64,000 bases of DNA from Pseudonocardia kunmingensis. GTDB taxonomy: Bacteria; Actinomycetota; Actinomycetes; Mycobacteriales; Pseudonocardiaceae. This document shows positions 39,657-48,658 of this stretch, in pieces. Made by a program: the position numbers and the translations under genes. A model generated the notes under the pieces. That model was not told the DNA's origin. It saw only the letters and a program-made list of their open reading frames with translations, and searched no databases. Within the stretch, counting starts at the first letter, position 1; every line of letters begins with the position of its first letter. The DNA lies in the NCBI RefSeq assembly GCF_006716445.1, contig NZ_VFPA01000007.1, positions 285,320 to 349,319 of the forward strand. The letters are read 5' to 3'.

Positions 39657-40586
39657 TCACCGCACCAGCACCTCGCGCATGGGTGGTCGATCGGCGGTCC
39701 CGACCGTCGTGGTGCTGGGGAGCCACTCCCCGTCGAGCTGCACGAACTGGGTGAGCGCGCCGCCGGCGTCGGGCACCGCGCAGCGGGCCAGCGCCGCGGC
39801 GAGGATCTCCCGCGCCATCACCCCGAGCTGCAGCAACGACCGGTTGCGGTGCTTGCGCACACCCAGGTTCACCTGCGCGATGCCGTCCAGGCCCCGCTGG
39901 GAGACGGTGTCGAGGAGCAACCCGATCTCCACCCCGTAGCCGGGCGCGAACGGCACCGACTCCAGCAGCTCGCGGGTGCCCGCGTACTCGCCGCCCAGCG
40001 GTTGGACGACGCCGGCGAGCTCGGGCCGCAGCGCGGCCAGCAGCGGGCGCACGAGCAGCTCGGTGACCCGGCCGCCGCCGGTGTCGGCATCCACCGTCTC
40101 CAGCCGCAGCGGACGCCGGTAGAAGCCCTTGACCAGCGCGACGTCGGGCTCGGTGAGCAGCGGCCCGAGCAGGGCGGGGACGAAACCGGGGTCGAAGTCG
40201 ACCAGGTCGGAGTCGAGGAAGCAGACGAGGTCGCCGGTGGTGGCCGCCAGCGAGCGCCACAGCACCTCGCCCTTGCCCGGCACCGGCTCCAGATCGGGCA
40301 GGACGTCGCCGCGGTGCACCACGCGCGCACCTGCGGCCGCCGCGACCCGCACGGTCGCGTCGGTGGAGCCGGAGTCGACGACCACCAGCTCGTCGACGAG
40401 CGGAGCGGGCCCGCGCGTCAGCGGCACGATCGCCGCGACGATCGCGCCCACGGTGGCCTCCTCGTCGAGGGCGGGCAGCACGACCGAGACCCGCCTGCCG
40501 GCCTTCGCCGCCGCCAGCTCCCGGACGCTCCACGCCGGGTCGTGCCAGGTCCGACGGGCGAACCACCGCGCGGTGACCGGGTCCAC
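39657..40586 (-). CDS. gpgS: Glucosyl-3-phosphoglycerate synthase GpgS
   Basis: 309-residue retaining GT81 glycosyltransferase. It has the nucleotide-sugar strand VSVVLPALDEEATVG, VVDSGSTDAT, the metal-binding D125-S-D127 motif in VCFLDSDLVDFDP, the acceptor-side PLGGEYAGTRELLESVPFAPGYGVE and GLDGIAQVNLGVRKHRNRSL. It makes glucosyl-3-phosphoglycerate, the first step of methylglucose lipopolysaccharide synthesis. GTG start with GAGGGG upstream. Lies 21 bases after a LOG gene in a long co-directional cluster from dapE to tag. Confidence 0.9.
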   Translation of the reverse strand: MDPVTARWFARRTWHDPAWSVRELAAAKAGRRVSVVLPALDEEATVGAIVAAIVPLTRGPAPLVDELVVVDSGSTDATVRVAAAAGARVVHRGDVLPDLEPVPGKGEVLWRSLAATTGDLVCFLDSDLVDFDPGFVPALLGPLLTEPDVALVKGFYRRPLRLETVDADTGGGRVTELLVRPLLAALRPELAGVVQPLGGEYAGTRELLESVPFAPGYGVEIGLLLDTVSQRGLDGIAQVNLGVRKHRNRSLLQLGVMAREILAAALARCAVPDAGGALTQFVQLDGEWLPSTTTVGTADRPPMREVLVR

Positions 40587-40607
40587 GGCCTCACCCCTCC
40601 ACGGAGG

Positions 40608-41162
40608 TCAGCGCTCCACGCGCCGCGCGCAGGCGTCGAGCGCCTCGTCGACGTCGCCGGCGACCACCAGCCGGCTGATCGCCTCCGGGCGCACGAACCC
40701 GCGCTCCCCGAGCCCGTGCACCCACTCCAGCAGGCCCGTGTAGTGGCCGTCGGGGTCGAGCAGCACGACCGGCTTGTCGTGCATCCCCAGGTACCCGGCC
40801 GTCCACACCTCGAACAGCTCCTCGCAGGTGCCGACGCCGCCGGGCAGCGCCATGAACGCGTCGGCGTGGGCCTCCATGAGCGCCTTGCGCTCGCGCATCG
40901 TGTCGACGACCAGCAGCTCGTCGGAGTCGTGGTCGGCCCACTCGAGGTCGACCAGCGCCTGCGGGATCACGCCGGTGGTGCGGGCCCCGCCCGCCCGGGC
41001 CGCGGCGCCCACCGCGCCCATCATCGCCGCCTTCCCGCCGCCGGAGACGAGCTGCCAGCCCCGCGCGGCGATCCCCCGCCCCACCTGCGCGGCCAGCTCG
41101 AGGTAGTGCGCGGGCAGCCCCTCGATGGAGCCGCAGTACACGCAGACGGCCAGCGGACCCAT
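40608..41162 (-). CDS. LOG-family protein (TIGR00730), paralogue 1
   Basis: 184-residue Rossmann-fold LOG (Lonely Guy) protein: VCVYCGSIEG, LVSGGGKAAMMGAVGAAA, MRERKALM and PGGVGTCEELFEVW. Family members act as cytokinin-nucleotide phosphoribohydrolases or nucleotide pyrophosphatases. Here the catalytic PGG-GT-EE box is intact, so an active enzyme is expected. ATG shares its A with the upstream TGA (TGATG). Confidence 0.87.
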   Translation of the reverse strand: MGPLAVCVYCGSIEGLPAHYLELAAQVGRGIAARGWQLVSGGGKAAMMGAVGAAARAGGARTTGVIPQALVDLEWADHDSDELLVVDTMRERKALMEAHADAFMALPGGVGTCEELFEVWTAGYLGMHDKPVVLLDPDGHYTGLLEWVHGLGERGFVRPEAISRLVVAGDVDEALDACARRVER

Positions 41163-41935
41163 CAGTGCGCCTCCTCCCACGCGCGCCACGCCTCCTGCAC
41201 GATCCGGACCGCGTCGTCGACGTCGTCGGTGAGGTGCAGCAGCGCGAGGTCCTTCTCGCCGATCTTGCCGCTGTCGAGCACGGTCTTGGCGATCCAGTCG
41301 TAGAGCCCGCCCCAGTACTCGGTGCCCAGCAGCACCACGGGGAACTTCGTGACCTTCTTGGTCTGCACGAGCGTGAGCGCCTCGAACAGCTCGTCGAGCG
41401 TGCCGAACCCGCCGGGCAGGCACACGAACGCCTGCGAGTACTTCACGAACATGGTCTTGCGGGCGAAGAAGTAGCGGAAGTTGATGCCCAGGTCGACCCA
41501 GTCGTTGAGGCCCTGCTCGAAGGGCAGCTCGATGCCCAGCCCGACGGAGAACCCGCCCGCGTCCGAGCAGCCCTTGTTGGCCGCCTCCATCACGCCGGGG
41601 CCACCACCGGTGATCACCGCGAAGCCGGCCTCGGCCAGCGCGGTGCCCAGCGCCCGGCCCTGCGCGTACTCGAGGTGGTCGCGCGGGGTGCGCGCGGATC
41701 CGAAGACGGTGACCGCGCGGGGCAGCTCGGCGAGCATGCCGAAGCCCTCCACGAACTCGGCCTGGATCCGCATGACCCGCCAGGGGTCGGTGTGCACCCA
41801 GTCGCTCGGGCCACGCGAGTCCAGCAGCCGCTGGTCGGTGGTGGTGGGCTCGTTGCGCCGCTCCCGGCGCAGCACCACCGGGCCCCGTTGCTTCTCCTCG
41901 GGACGCCGGTCACCGTTCGTGCTCATGCTGCTCAC
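41162..41935 (-). CDS. LOG-family protein (TIGR00730), paralogue 2
   Basis: 257 residues. A basic 65-residue N-terminal extension precedes the LOG fold: VTVFGSARTP, ITGGGPGVMEAANKG and the catalytic LPGGFGTLDELFEAL. More distant from paralogue 1 than tandem duplicates usually are. In M. tuberculosis one LOG gene (Rv1205) lies between gpgS and dapE; here there are two, and the intervening folP2/fadD6 genes are absent. Start could also be the internal ATG three codons later. Confidence 0.87.
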   Translation of the reverse strand: MSSMSTNGDRRPEEKQRGPVVLRRERRNEPTTTDQRLLDSRGPSDWVHTDPWRVMRIQAEFVEGFGMLAELPRAVTVFGSARTPRDHLEYAQGRALGTALAEAGFAVITGGGPGVMEAANKGCSDAGGFSVGLGIELPFEQGLNDWVDLGINFRYFFARKTMFVKYSQAFVCLPGGFGTLDELFEALTLVQTKKVTKFPVVLLGTEYWGGLYDWIAKTVLDSGKIGEKDLALLHLTDDVDDAVRIVQEAWRAWEEAH

Positions 41936-41952
41936 AGTAGTGAGCGCGGGTG

Positions 41953-43014
41953 TCAGCCGAGGAAACGGCGGAGGACGTCGACGGCCTCGGCGATCTTCGC
42001 GGGCTCGACGTGCTCCTCGCGGGTGTGGGCGAGGTTCGGGTCACCGGGGCCGTAGTTCAGGGCCGGGATGCCCAGCGCGGCGAAGCGGGAGACGTCGGTC
42101 CAGCCGTACTTGGCCGAGGGCCGCGTCCCCGTGGCGGCGAGGAACTCCTGCGCCGCGGGCGCGCCCAGGCCGGGCAGTGCGCCGGGCGAGAGGTCGGTGA
42201 CGGCGAGCTCGAAGCCGTCGAACACCTCCCGCACGTGCTGCTCGGCCGCGGCCGCGTCGCGGTCGGGCGCGAACCGGAAGTTGACGGTGACCACGCACTC
42301 GTCGGGCACGACGTTGCCGGCCACCCCGCCGGCGATCCGCACCGCCTGCAGACCCTCGCGGTAGCGGCACCCGTCGATGTCGACGTCGCGGGCCGCGTAC
42401 CCGGCCAGCCGCCGCAGCACGGGCTCGGCCGCGTGCACGGCGTTCTCGCCCAGCCAGGAGCGGGCCGAGTGGGCCCGCCGCCCGCGCGTGGTGATCTCGG
42501 CGCGCAGCGTGCCCTGGCACCCCGCCTCGACGGCGCCGTTCGTCGGCTCGCCGAGGAGCGCGAGGTCGGCGGCGAGCCAGTCGCGGTGCTCGCGCTCGAT
42601 GCGCCCGAGCCCGTTGCGGTCGGCCTCGACCTCCTCGCAGTCGTAGAACACGAAGGTCAGGTCGTGGCGCGGCTCCGGGAGGGCCGCGGCGAGGTGGGCG
42701 AAGACGGCGTCGCCGGCCTTCATGTCCGACGTGCCGCAGCCGTAGAGCCGGTCACCGTCGCGGCGGCTCGGCACGTTGTCGGCGATCGGGACCGTGTCGA
42801 TGTGCCCCGCGAGCAGCACCCGCCGCTCCCGGCCCAGTTCCGTGCGGGCGAGCACGGAGTGGCCCGAGCGCAGCACCGACAGGTGCGGGGCCTGCGTCCG
42901 CAGGGCCTCCTCGAGGGCGTCGGCGAGCGGCCCCTCCTCCCCCGAGACGCTGGGGACGTCCACGAGCGCGGCGCAGAGGTCGACGGGGTCGGCGGTGAGG
43001 TCGAGGTGCGGCAC
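41953..43014 (-). CDS. dapE: Succinyl-diaminopimelate desuccinylase DapE
   Basis: 353-residue M20 metallohydrolase. Metal ligands lie in AGHIDTV (His/Asp), YDCEEVEAD (Glu pair) and the C-terminal EEHVEP (His). The dimerisation domain includes RRAHSARSWLGENA. Makes LL-diaminopimelate for peptidoglycan and lysine. GTG at 43014 follows TAGCGT (43027-43022) by 7 bases, a leaderless start. Divergent from dapD; the two genes of the pathway use the same promoter form. Confidence 0.92.
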   Translation of the reverse strand: MPHLDLTADPVDLCAALVDVPSVSGEEGPLADALEEALRTQAPHLSVLRSGHSVLARTELGRERRVLLAGHIDTVPIADNVPSRRDGDRLYGCGTSDMKAGDAVFAHLAAALPEPRHDLTFVFYDCEEVEADRNGLGRIEREHRDWLAADLALLGEPTNGAVEAGCQGTLRAEITTRGRRAHSARSWLGENAVHAAEPVLRRLAGYAARDVDIDGCRYREGLQAVRIAGGVAGNVVPDECVVTVNFRFAPDRDAAAAEQHVREVFDGFELAVTDLSPGALPGLGAPAAQEFLAATGTRPSAKYGWTDVSRFAALGIPALNYGPGDPNLAHTREEHVEPAKIAEAVDVLRRFLG

Positions 43015-43021
43015 GGCGGCG

Positions 43022-43100
43022 ACGCTACTGGGCGAGCGCCGTCCGGCGGCCCGGCGGCACCGCCCCGGCGGCTCCGGGAGACGCCCGGGCCCGTTAGCGT
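43022..43100. promoter_or_regulatory. Divergent leaderless promoters of dapE and dapD
   Basis: Identical -10 boxes TAGCGT on each strand: 43027-43022 for dapE and 43095-43100 for dapD. Each is followed by 7 bases and a GTG. Confidence 0.6.
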
Positions 43101-43107
43101 GGGATGC

Positions 43108-44043
43108 GTGAGCACCGCACCGCGCATCGAGGGCGCCTCCGGCACCGGCCTGGCCACCGTCACCGCCGACGGCACCGTCCTCGACACCTGGTTCCCCGCC
43201 CCCGCTCTCGGTTCCGACGCGCCGGACGTCGCGGCCGATCTGGAACCCCTCACCGGCTCGGACGACGACCGCGGCGTGCGCACGGTCGTCGTGCGCACGG
43301 CGATCGCCTCGCTGGCCGACCCGCCCGCCGACGCCTCCGACGCCTACCTGCGGCTGCACCTGCTCAGCCACCGGCTGATCGCGCCCCGCGAGGCGAACAT
43401 GGACGGCGTGTTCGGCGTGCTCGCCAACGTCGTGTGGACCAACCAGGGCCCGTGCCCCGTTCCGGGCTTCGAGCTGACCCGGGCGCGGCTGCGCGCCCGC
43501 GGCACGGTCACCGTCTACGGCGTGGACAAGTTCCCGCGCATGGTCGACTACGTGGTGCCCGAGGGCGTCCGGGTCGCCGACGCCGACCGCGTCCGGCTGG
43601 GGGCGCACCTGGCGGCCGGCACCACGGTGATGCACGAGGGCTACGTCAACTACAACGCGGGCACCCTCGGCTCCTGCATGGTCGAGGGGCGCATCTCCGC
43701 CGGTGTGGTGGTCGGTGACGGCTCGGACGTCGGCGGCGGCGCCTCGATCATGGGCACGCTGTCCGGGGGCGGCAAGGAGGTGATCTCGGTCGGGAAGCGG
43801 TGCCTGCTCGGCGCGAACGCCGGGATCGGCATCTCGCTGGGCGACGACTGCGTCGTCGAGGCCGGGCTGTACGTCACGGCGGGCACCAAGGTCACGCTGC
43901 CGGACGGGCACACCGCCATCGCCCGCACGCTGTCCGGGCAGAGCGGCATCCTGCTGCGGCGCAACTCGCTCACCGGGGCCGTCGAGGCGCTGGCGCGCAC
44001 CGGCGAGGGCATCGCGCTCAACACCGCGCTGCACGCGAACTGA
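43108..44043 (+). CDS. dapD: Tetrahydrodipicolinate N-succinyltransferase DapD
   Basis: 311-residue trimeric acyltransferase. N-terminal domain to about 170, then a left-handed beta-helix with GYVNYNAGTLGSCMVEGRISAGVVVGDGSDVGGGASIMGTLSGGG, and a C-terminal sheet (GQSGILLRRNSLTGAVE). Adds succinyl from succinyl-CoA to tetrahydrodipicolinate, the step before DapC. GTG at 43108 from the leaderless promoter. The next gene starts within its TGA (TGATG). Confidence 0.93.
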   Translation: MSTAPRIEGASGTGLATVTADGTVLDTWFPAPALGSDAPDVAADLEPLTGSDDDRGVRTVVVRTAIASLADPPADASDAYLRLHLLSHRLIAPREANMDGVFGVLANVVWTNQGPCPVPGFELTRARLRARGTVTVYGVDKFPRMVDYVVPEGVRVADADRVRLGAHLAAGTTVMHEGYVNYNAGTLGSCMVEGRISAGVVVGDGSDVGGGASIMGTLSGGGKEVISVGKRCLLGANAGIGISLGDDCVVEAGLYVTAGTKVTLPDGHTAIARTLSGQSGILLRRNSLTGAVEALARTGEGIALNTALHAN

Positions 44044-44957
44044 TGACGCGGCCCGTGCTCGACCTCCCGGCCCCGGTGTCGGCGGCGCCGTCCGACCCGC
44101 CCGCGCACCACGTCCGCGCCGCGCTGGACCTGCGCCTGCGGGCTCTCCTGCGCCACGACCCGGGCACCCGCAGCGGCGCCGACATCGAGGACCTGCACCA
44201 GATGCGGGTGGCGGTGCGCCGGATGCGGGCCACGCTGACCGCCGCCCGCCCGCTGCTCGACGCGGGCTGGGCCGGCGTCCTGCGCACGGAGCTGGGCTGG
44301 CTGGGCCGCGGGCTCGGGCCGGTGCGCGACCTCGACGTGCTGCTGCTGCGGTTGCGCGCGGAGATCGCCGGGCTGCCCGACCGGGAACGCGCCGCGGGAG
44401 GCGTGCTCGTCGAGGCGCTGGAGGCGGAGCGGGTCGAGGCGCGCGCGACGATGCTCGCGGCCCTCGACGACCCGCGCTACACCGCGCTGCTGGAGCGGCT
44501 CGCCGACGCGGTCCGGCTCCCGCTGCCCACCCCGTCGGCCACCCGGTCCCAGCCCGACCTGCTCGACCTGCCCCGCACCGAGCTGCGCAAGCTGCGTCGC
44601 GACGTGCAGCGGGCGGGCGAGGAGCCGCCCGACGAGGTCCTGCACGCGCTGCGGATCCGCGCGAAGCGCGTGCGCTACACCGGTGAGCTGGTGCGCCCCG
44701 CCCTGCGCGGCGAGGCGGCACGCCGAGTGAAGCAGCTGGTCGCCGCGGCGAGCGCCCTGCAGGAGGTGCTCGGCGACCACCAGGACGCGTGCGTGGCCGA
44801 GCACCGGGTCCGCGAGCTCCTGGACGGGCTCGGCGAGGTCGTCGACGCCCACGTCGTGTTCGTCGCGGGCCGGCTCGTGGAGCGCGAGCGCACCCGCGCC
44901 GAGGCGAAGCGCGCCGAGTGGCGGGCGGCGTGGGCGGAGGTCGACGCGGCAGGCTGA
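44043..44957 (+). CDS. CHAD-domain protein
   Basis: 304-residue all-helical CHAD domain: conserved His/Arg/Lys-rich helices DIEDLHQMRVAVRRMRATL, LHALRIRAKRVRYTGEL and LGDHQDACVAEHRV, which form the basic groove that binds polyphosphate. No CYTH/triphosphatase domain is attached. ATG coupled to dapD (TGATG). Links to polyphosphate granules are known for the family; its tie to dapD is only by position. Confidence 0.88.
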   Translation: MTRPVLDLPAPVSAAPSDPPAHHVRAALDLRLRALLRHDPGTRSGADIEDLHQMRVAVRRMRATLTAARPLLDAGWAGVLRTELGWLGRGLGPVRDLDVLLLRLRAEIAGLPDRERAAGGVLVEALEAERVEARATMLAALDDPRYTALLERLADAVRLPLPTPSATRSQPDLLDLPRTELRKLRRDVQRAGEEPPDEVLHALRIRAKRVRYTGELVRPALRGEAARRVKQLVAAASALQEVLGDHQDACVAEHRVRELLDGLGEVVDAHVVFVAGRLVERERTRAEAKRAEWRAAWAEVDAAG

Positions 44958-44967
44958 GCCTCGGGCG

Positions 44968-46050
44968 TCAGGGCTTCAGGCGCGCGACGGCCTCGTCGAT
45001 CCGCTCGTCGGTGGCGGTGAGCGCCACCCGCACGTGCTGCTCCCCGGCAGGACCGTAGAAGTCGCCGGGGGCCACGAGGATCCCGGACTCGGCCAGCCGG
45101 CGCACCGTGGCCCGGCCCAGCTCGCCCGCGGTGGCCCACAGGTACAGCCCGGCCTCGGAGTGGTCGATCCGGTACCCGGCGGCCTCGAACGCGGCCCGCA
45201 GGCGGCCCCGGCGCCGGTCGTAGACCCGGGCCTGCGCGCCGACGTGCGCGTCGTCGCCCGCCGCCGCCTCCATCGCCGCCTGCACCGGCCGGGGCACGAT
45301 CATCCCGGCGTGCTTGCGCACCTCCAGCAGTGCCGCGACGAGCCGCGGGTCGCCCGTGACGAAGCCCGCCCGGTAGCCGGCGAGGCTGGAGGACTTGGAC
45401 ATGGAGTGGACGGCGAGCAGCCCCTCGTGCGAGCCACCGCAGACGTCCGGGTGCAGCACCGAGGGCGCGCCCTGGGACAACGAGAGGTAGCACTCGTCCG
45501 ACGCCACGACGGCACCGCGCTCGCGGGCCCAGTCGACCACCTTGCGCAGGTGCGCCGCCGGCAGCACCCGCCCCGTGGGGTTGGACGGCGAGTTCAGCCA
45601 CACCAGCGCGACCCGGCGTGGCCCGAGCGCCGCGGTGGAGTCGGACCGGACGTGCTGCGCGCCGGCGAACCGGGCCCCGACCTCGTAGGTCGGGTAGGCG
45701 AGCTCCGGGATCACCACCGTGTCGTCCGCGCCGAGCCCGAGCAGCGTGGGCAGCCAGGCGACCAGCTCCTTCGACCCGATCGTCGGGAGCACCGCGACCG
45801 GGTCGACGGTGACGCCGAACCGGCGCCGCAGCGACCCGGCGACCGCGGTGCGCAGGGACTCGGGGCCGTGCGTCGTGGGGTAGCCCGGGACGTCGGCGGC
45901 CGGCCCGGCCAGCGCGTCGCGCACGACCGCGGGGACCGGGTCCACCGGGGTGCCCACCGAGAGGTCGACGATCCCGCCGGGGTGGGCGGCCGCCAGCGCC
46001 TTGTCCTCGGCGAGGCTGTCCCAGGGGAAGTCGGGGAGCGAGAACGTCAC
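44968..46050 (-). CDS. dapC: Succinyldiaminopimelate transaminase DapC
   Basis: 360-residue fold-type I aminotransferase. VALVWLNSPSNPTGRVLP, VASDECYLSLS (Asp/Tyr to PLP), the Schiff-base Lys in HSMSKSSSLAGYR and Arg near VRVALTATDE. It converts succinyl-amino-ketopimelate to succinyl-diaminopimelate, between DapD and DapE. GTG overlaps the fdxC stop by four bases (GTGA). The fdxC-dapC pair is conserved in mycobacteria (Rv1177-Rv1178). Confidence 0.9.
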   Translation of the reverse strand: MTFSLPDFPWDSLAEDKALAAAHPGGIVDLSVGTPVDPVPAVVRDALAGPAADVPGYPTTHGPESLRTAVAGSLRRRFGVTVDPVAVLPTIGSKELVAWLPTLLGLGADDTVVIPELAYPTYEVGARFAGAQHVRSDSTAALGPRRVALVWLNSPSNPTGRVLPAAHLRKVVDWARERGAVVASDECYLSLSQGAPSVLHPDVCGGSHEGLLAVHSMSKSSSLAGYRAGFVTGDPRLVAALLEVRKHAGMIVPRPVQAAMEAAAGDDAHVGAQARVYDRRRGRLRAAFEAAGYRIDHSEAGLYLWATAGELGRATVRRLAESGILVAPGDFYGPAGEQHVRVALTATDERIDEAVARLKP

Positions 46051-46373
46051 TCGTCGTGCTGCTGCGGCGGCAGGCTCAGGGCCGGCTCGACGTCCCGGTT
46101 CACCTTGCCGACCTTCGAGGCGCCGCCGGGCGAGCCCAGCTCGTCGAAGAAGTCGACGTTGGCCTTCGTGTAGGCGCTCCACTGCTCGGGCACGTCGTCC
46201 TCGTAGTAGATCGCCTCGACCGGGCACACCGGCTCGCAGGCGCCGCAGTCGACGCACTCGTCGGGGTGGATGTAGAGCATCCGCCCGCCCTCGTAGATGC
46301 AGTCGACCGGGCACTCCTCGATGCACGCCTTGTCGAGCAGGTCGACGCAGGGCTCGGCGATCACGTAGGTCAC
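46047..46373 (-). CDS. fdxC: Seven-iron ferredoxin FdxC
   Basis: 108-residue [3Fe-4S][4Fe-4S] ferredoxin: the first cluster is bound by C9, C17 and C21 plus the distant C49, the second by CVDCGACEPVCP and its partner Cys. Electron donor for cytochromes P450 or other oxidoreductases. GTG at 46373 with GGAGG 7 bases upstream. First gene of the fdxC-dapC operon. Confidence 0.92.
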   Translation of the reverse strand: MTYVIAEPCVDLLDKACIEECPVDCIYEGGRMLYIHPDECVDCGACEPVCPVEAIYYEDDVPEQWSAYTKANVDFFDELGSPGGASKVGKVNRDVEPALSLPPQQHDE

Positions 46374-46513
46374 GGACGATCCTCCACGCGGGCGAACTAG
46401 GGACGTCCCACAGTATGTCCCGCGCTCCGCGCAGATCGGGAGCGGGGGCGGTGTGACCCCCGTCGTAGGGAAGTCGATCGCCGCGGCGCCGCCCGCGCGG
46501 GCACGATGGGCCC

Positions 46514-47473
46514 GTGGAGATCCCGGACGCGCTGGTGGGAGCGCGGGTGGCGCTGCGGCACCGCGTCGGCGAGCGCGACGGCCGTCCGCTGTTCACCGAC
46601 GCCGTCGGCGAGCTCGCCGCGGACGGTCCCCGCGCCGTCGTCGTGCGGACCCGGCGCGGGCCCGTGCGCGTCGAGCGCGCCGCCGTCGTCGCGGTGCGGG
46701 CGGTGCCGCCCGCGGCGCCCCGGCGCGCCCCGCTCGCGGCGGTCGCCCGGCTGGAGGGGTTGTGCGCCGACGCCTGGCCCGCGCAGGTCGAGCGGCCGCT
46801 GGGGGCGTGGCGGCTGCGTGCCGCGTCCGGCTACACCGGACGCGCCAACGCCGCGCTCGCGCTCGGCAGTCCCGGCGTGCCGGTTCCCGCCGCGCTCGAC
46901 GCGCTGCGCGGCTTCGCCCGCGAGCACGGCGTCGCCCCCCGCGTGCACGTGCCGGTCGGCTCCCCCTGGGACGGCGCGGTGGCCGCGGCGGGCTGGGTCC
47001 TCGACGTCGGGCACGCGCGGGGCGCCGAGGTGTCGGTGCTGGTGGCCCCGGTCGCCGAGGCGCCGCCGGGCCCGGCGATCGAACTGCCCGCGCACCCGTC
47101 GCCGGACTGGTGGCGGCTCGCGGTCGGCGGCCCGCCCACGCCCGCCCAGCGCCAGGTCCTCGCCGGGGCGCCGGACACCGCCTTCGGGGCGCTGCGCGAT
47201 CGGGACGGCGCGCTGCTCGGACAGGTCAGGGCCACCGTCGTGGCCGACCACGTGCACGTGTCGACGCTCGCGGTCGTGCCCGCCGCCCGCCGCCGCGGCC
47301 ACGCCACCGCGCTGCTCGCCGCGGCGGGGGCGTGGGGAGCCTCGAGGGGGGCGCGCTGGGCGGTGCTGCAGGTGGCGTTGCAGAACGACGGCGCCCGCGC
47401 GCTCTACGACCGGCTCGGCTACGTCGAGCACCACCGCTACCGCTACCTGGTGCCTCCCGCCGAGTGGTCCTGA
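46514..47473 (+). CDS. GNAT-family N-acetyltransferase
   Basis: 319 residues. The C-terminal third is a GNAT domain with the acetyl-CoA loop VVPAARRRGHATALLAAA (Q/R-x-x-G-x-A type) and ALYDRLGYVEHHRYRYL. The N-terminal 100 residues form an unrelated SH3/beta domain, then a degenerate GNAT repeat. GTG at 46514 lies 6 bases after CACGAT, close to a leaderless layout. The same two-domain arrangement is common beside fdxC in actinobacteria as I recall; substrate unknown. Confidence 0.83.
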   Translation: MEIPDALVGARVALRHRVGERDGRPLFTDAVGELAADGPRAVVVRTRRGPVRVERAAVVAVRAVPPAAPRRAPLAAVARLEGLCADAWPAQVERPLGAWRLRAASGYTGRANAALALGSPGVPVPAALDALRGFAREHGVAPRVHVPVGSPWDGAVAAAGWVLDVGHARGAEVSVLVAPVAEAPPGPAIELPAHPSPDWWRLAVGGPPTPAQRQVLAGAPDTAFGALRDRDGALLGQVRATVVADHVHVSTLAVVPAARRRGHATALLAAAGAWGASRGARWAVLQVALQNDGARALYDRLGYVEHHRYRYLVPPAEWS

Positions 47474-48216
47474 CGCCGGAGGCGCTTCTCGGCCTCGCGG
47501 GCGGCCTTCTTCAGGCCGGACCACTCGCCCAGGTACTTCCCCACCGCGCCGACCACCGGGAGCATGCCCAGCCCCTCGTGCAGGAAGTTGCCGTGCGGGC
47601 GCTTGTCGAGCTCGTCCTCCACGGCGAACAGGGCGCGACCCAGCCGCCACACCGCGCGCCCGACGCGGGCGAGCGTGGGCGCGGAGCCCGCGTCCACGAG
47701 GTCACCGGTCAGCTCCGCCGCCCGGGCGTCGGCGGCGGCGTCCTCGGCGCCCGTGGCCGCGGCGACGTGCAGGTCGCGGTCGAACAGCACCGCCCCGAGC
47801 AGGTTGACAAGACCGTCCTCGTCGCGCACGCCGTGCTCGCCCGCGATGGCCACGAGCAGCAGGCCCTGCCCGGCCGCGCCGACCGCCTTCGACACGGGCA
47901 GCCGGTTGGCCAGCGCCCCGCCCAGGCCCGGCACCGCCGCGATCAGGGTGGTGAACCGGCCGACGCGGCGCACCCACCAGCGCGAACGGGCCGGCACGTC
48001 CATGGCCGCCCACGCCGCCGTACCCGGCACCTCGACGGCCGCGAGCGCGTCGAGGACCCGCTCGCGCAGGTCCCGGTCCGCACCGCCGGCCGCCGCGGCG
48101 CGCGTGCGCAGGCCGAACGGGTCCGACTCCCGCAACCCGTCGAGCACGGGCCGCGTGGCCCGGACGAAGGGCCGGAGGACCGCGACGATCGCCCGGTCCG
48201 GGATGTGCTCAGCCAC
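47443..48216 (-). CDS. Conserved hypothetical protein
   Basis: 257 residues, no family recognised with confidence. A hydrophobic, glycine-rich middle (FTTLIAAVPGLGGALANRLPVSKAVGAAGQGLLLVAIAGEHG, about 110-150) flanks a conserved-looking VSKAVG; this could be an EcsC-like or membrane-associated region. The C-terminus is basic and helical (LKKAAREAEKRLRRQ). GTG start overlaps the upstream membrane protein stop by eight bases, so it belongs to the mshB operon. Its end overlaps the convergent GNAT gene by about 30 bases. Confidence 0.68.
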   Translation of the reverse strand: MAEHIPDRAIVAVLRPFVRATRPVLDGLRESDPFGLRTRAAAAGGADRDLRERVLDALAAVEVPGTAAWAAMDVPARSRWWVRRVGRFTTLIAAVPGLGGALANRLPVSKAVGAAGQGLLLVAIAGEHGVRDEDGLVNLLGAVLFDRDLHVAAATGAEDAAADARAAELTGDLVDAGSAPTLARVGRAVWRLGRALFAVEDELDKRPHGNFLHEGLGMLPVVGAVGKYLGEWSGLKKAAREAEKRLRRQDHSAGGTR

Positions 48217-48658
48217 CGGAACGCTCGCGGTGGGCCTGCTCGCGATAGGACTGTTCGAGCACGGCGCGCACCGCCCACAGCCCGACGCCGATCCCGCCGA
48301 CGAGCAGCAGCAGCGACTGCCAGTTCGCGGCCAGCATCGCGTCGCCACCCGGCCCGAACAGGCCCAGCACGACCACGGCGACGACCCACGCCGTCAGCGG
48401 CGCGCTCGCGACGGCGGGCCTGCCGTCGATCTCACCCGCGCGGCGCACGAGCCACGGGAGCAGGAGCATCGACAGCACCGCGCCCATCGGCACCGGGATG
48501 CCGTTCGTGTAGAGCGGCGTGAAGACCAGGCCGAACGCGCCGAGCAGCAGCCCGTCGACGACGAGCAGCGCCAGCAACGCACCGGCGGGTACCAGCGGCT
48601 CGGGCGCGTCCGGCACGAGCATCCGCTCCCCGGCGTCCTCGGCCGTGCGCTCAACCAT
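48209..48658 (-). CDS. Small integral membrane protein (Rv1171-like)
   Basis: 149 residues with four hydrophobic helices: LLALLVVDGLLLGAFGLVF, GAVLSMLLLPWLV, LTAWVVAVVVLGLF and SLLLLVGGIGVGLWAVRAVL. Follows mshB with an eight-base overlap, as Rv1171 follows Rv1170. Function unknown; no transport motif seen. Confidence 0.75.
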   Translation of the reverse strand: MVERTAEDAGERMLVPDAPEPLVPAGALLALLVVDGLLLGAFGLVFTPLYTNGIPVPMGAVLSMLLLPWLVRRAGEIDGRPAVASAPLTAWVVAVVVLGLFGPGGDAMLAANWQSLLLLVGGIGVGLWAVRAVLEQSYREQAHRERSGG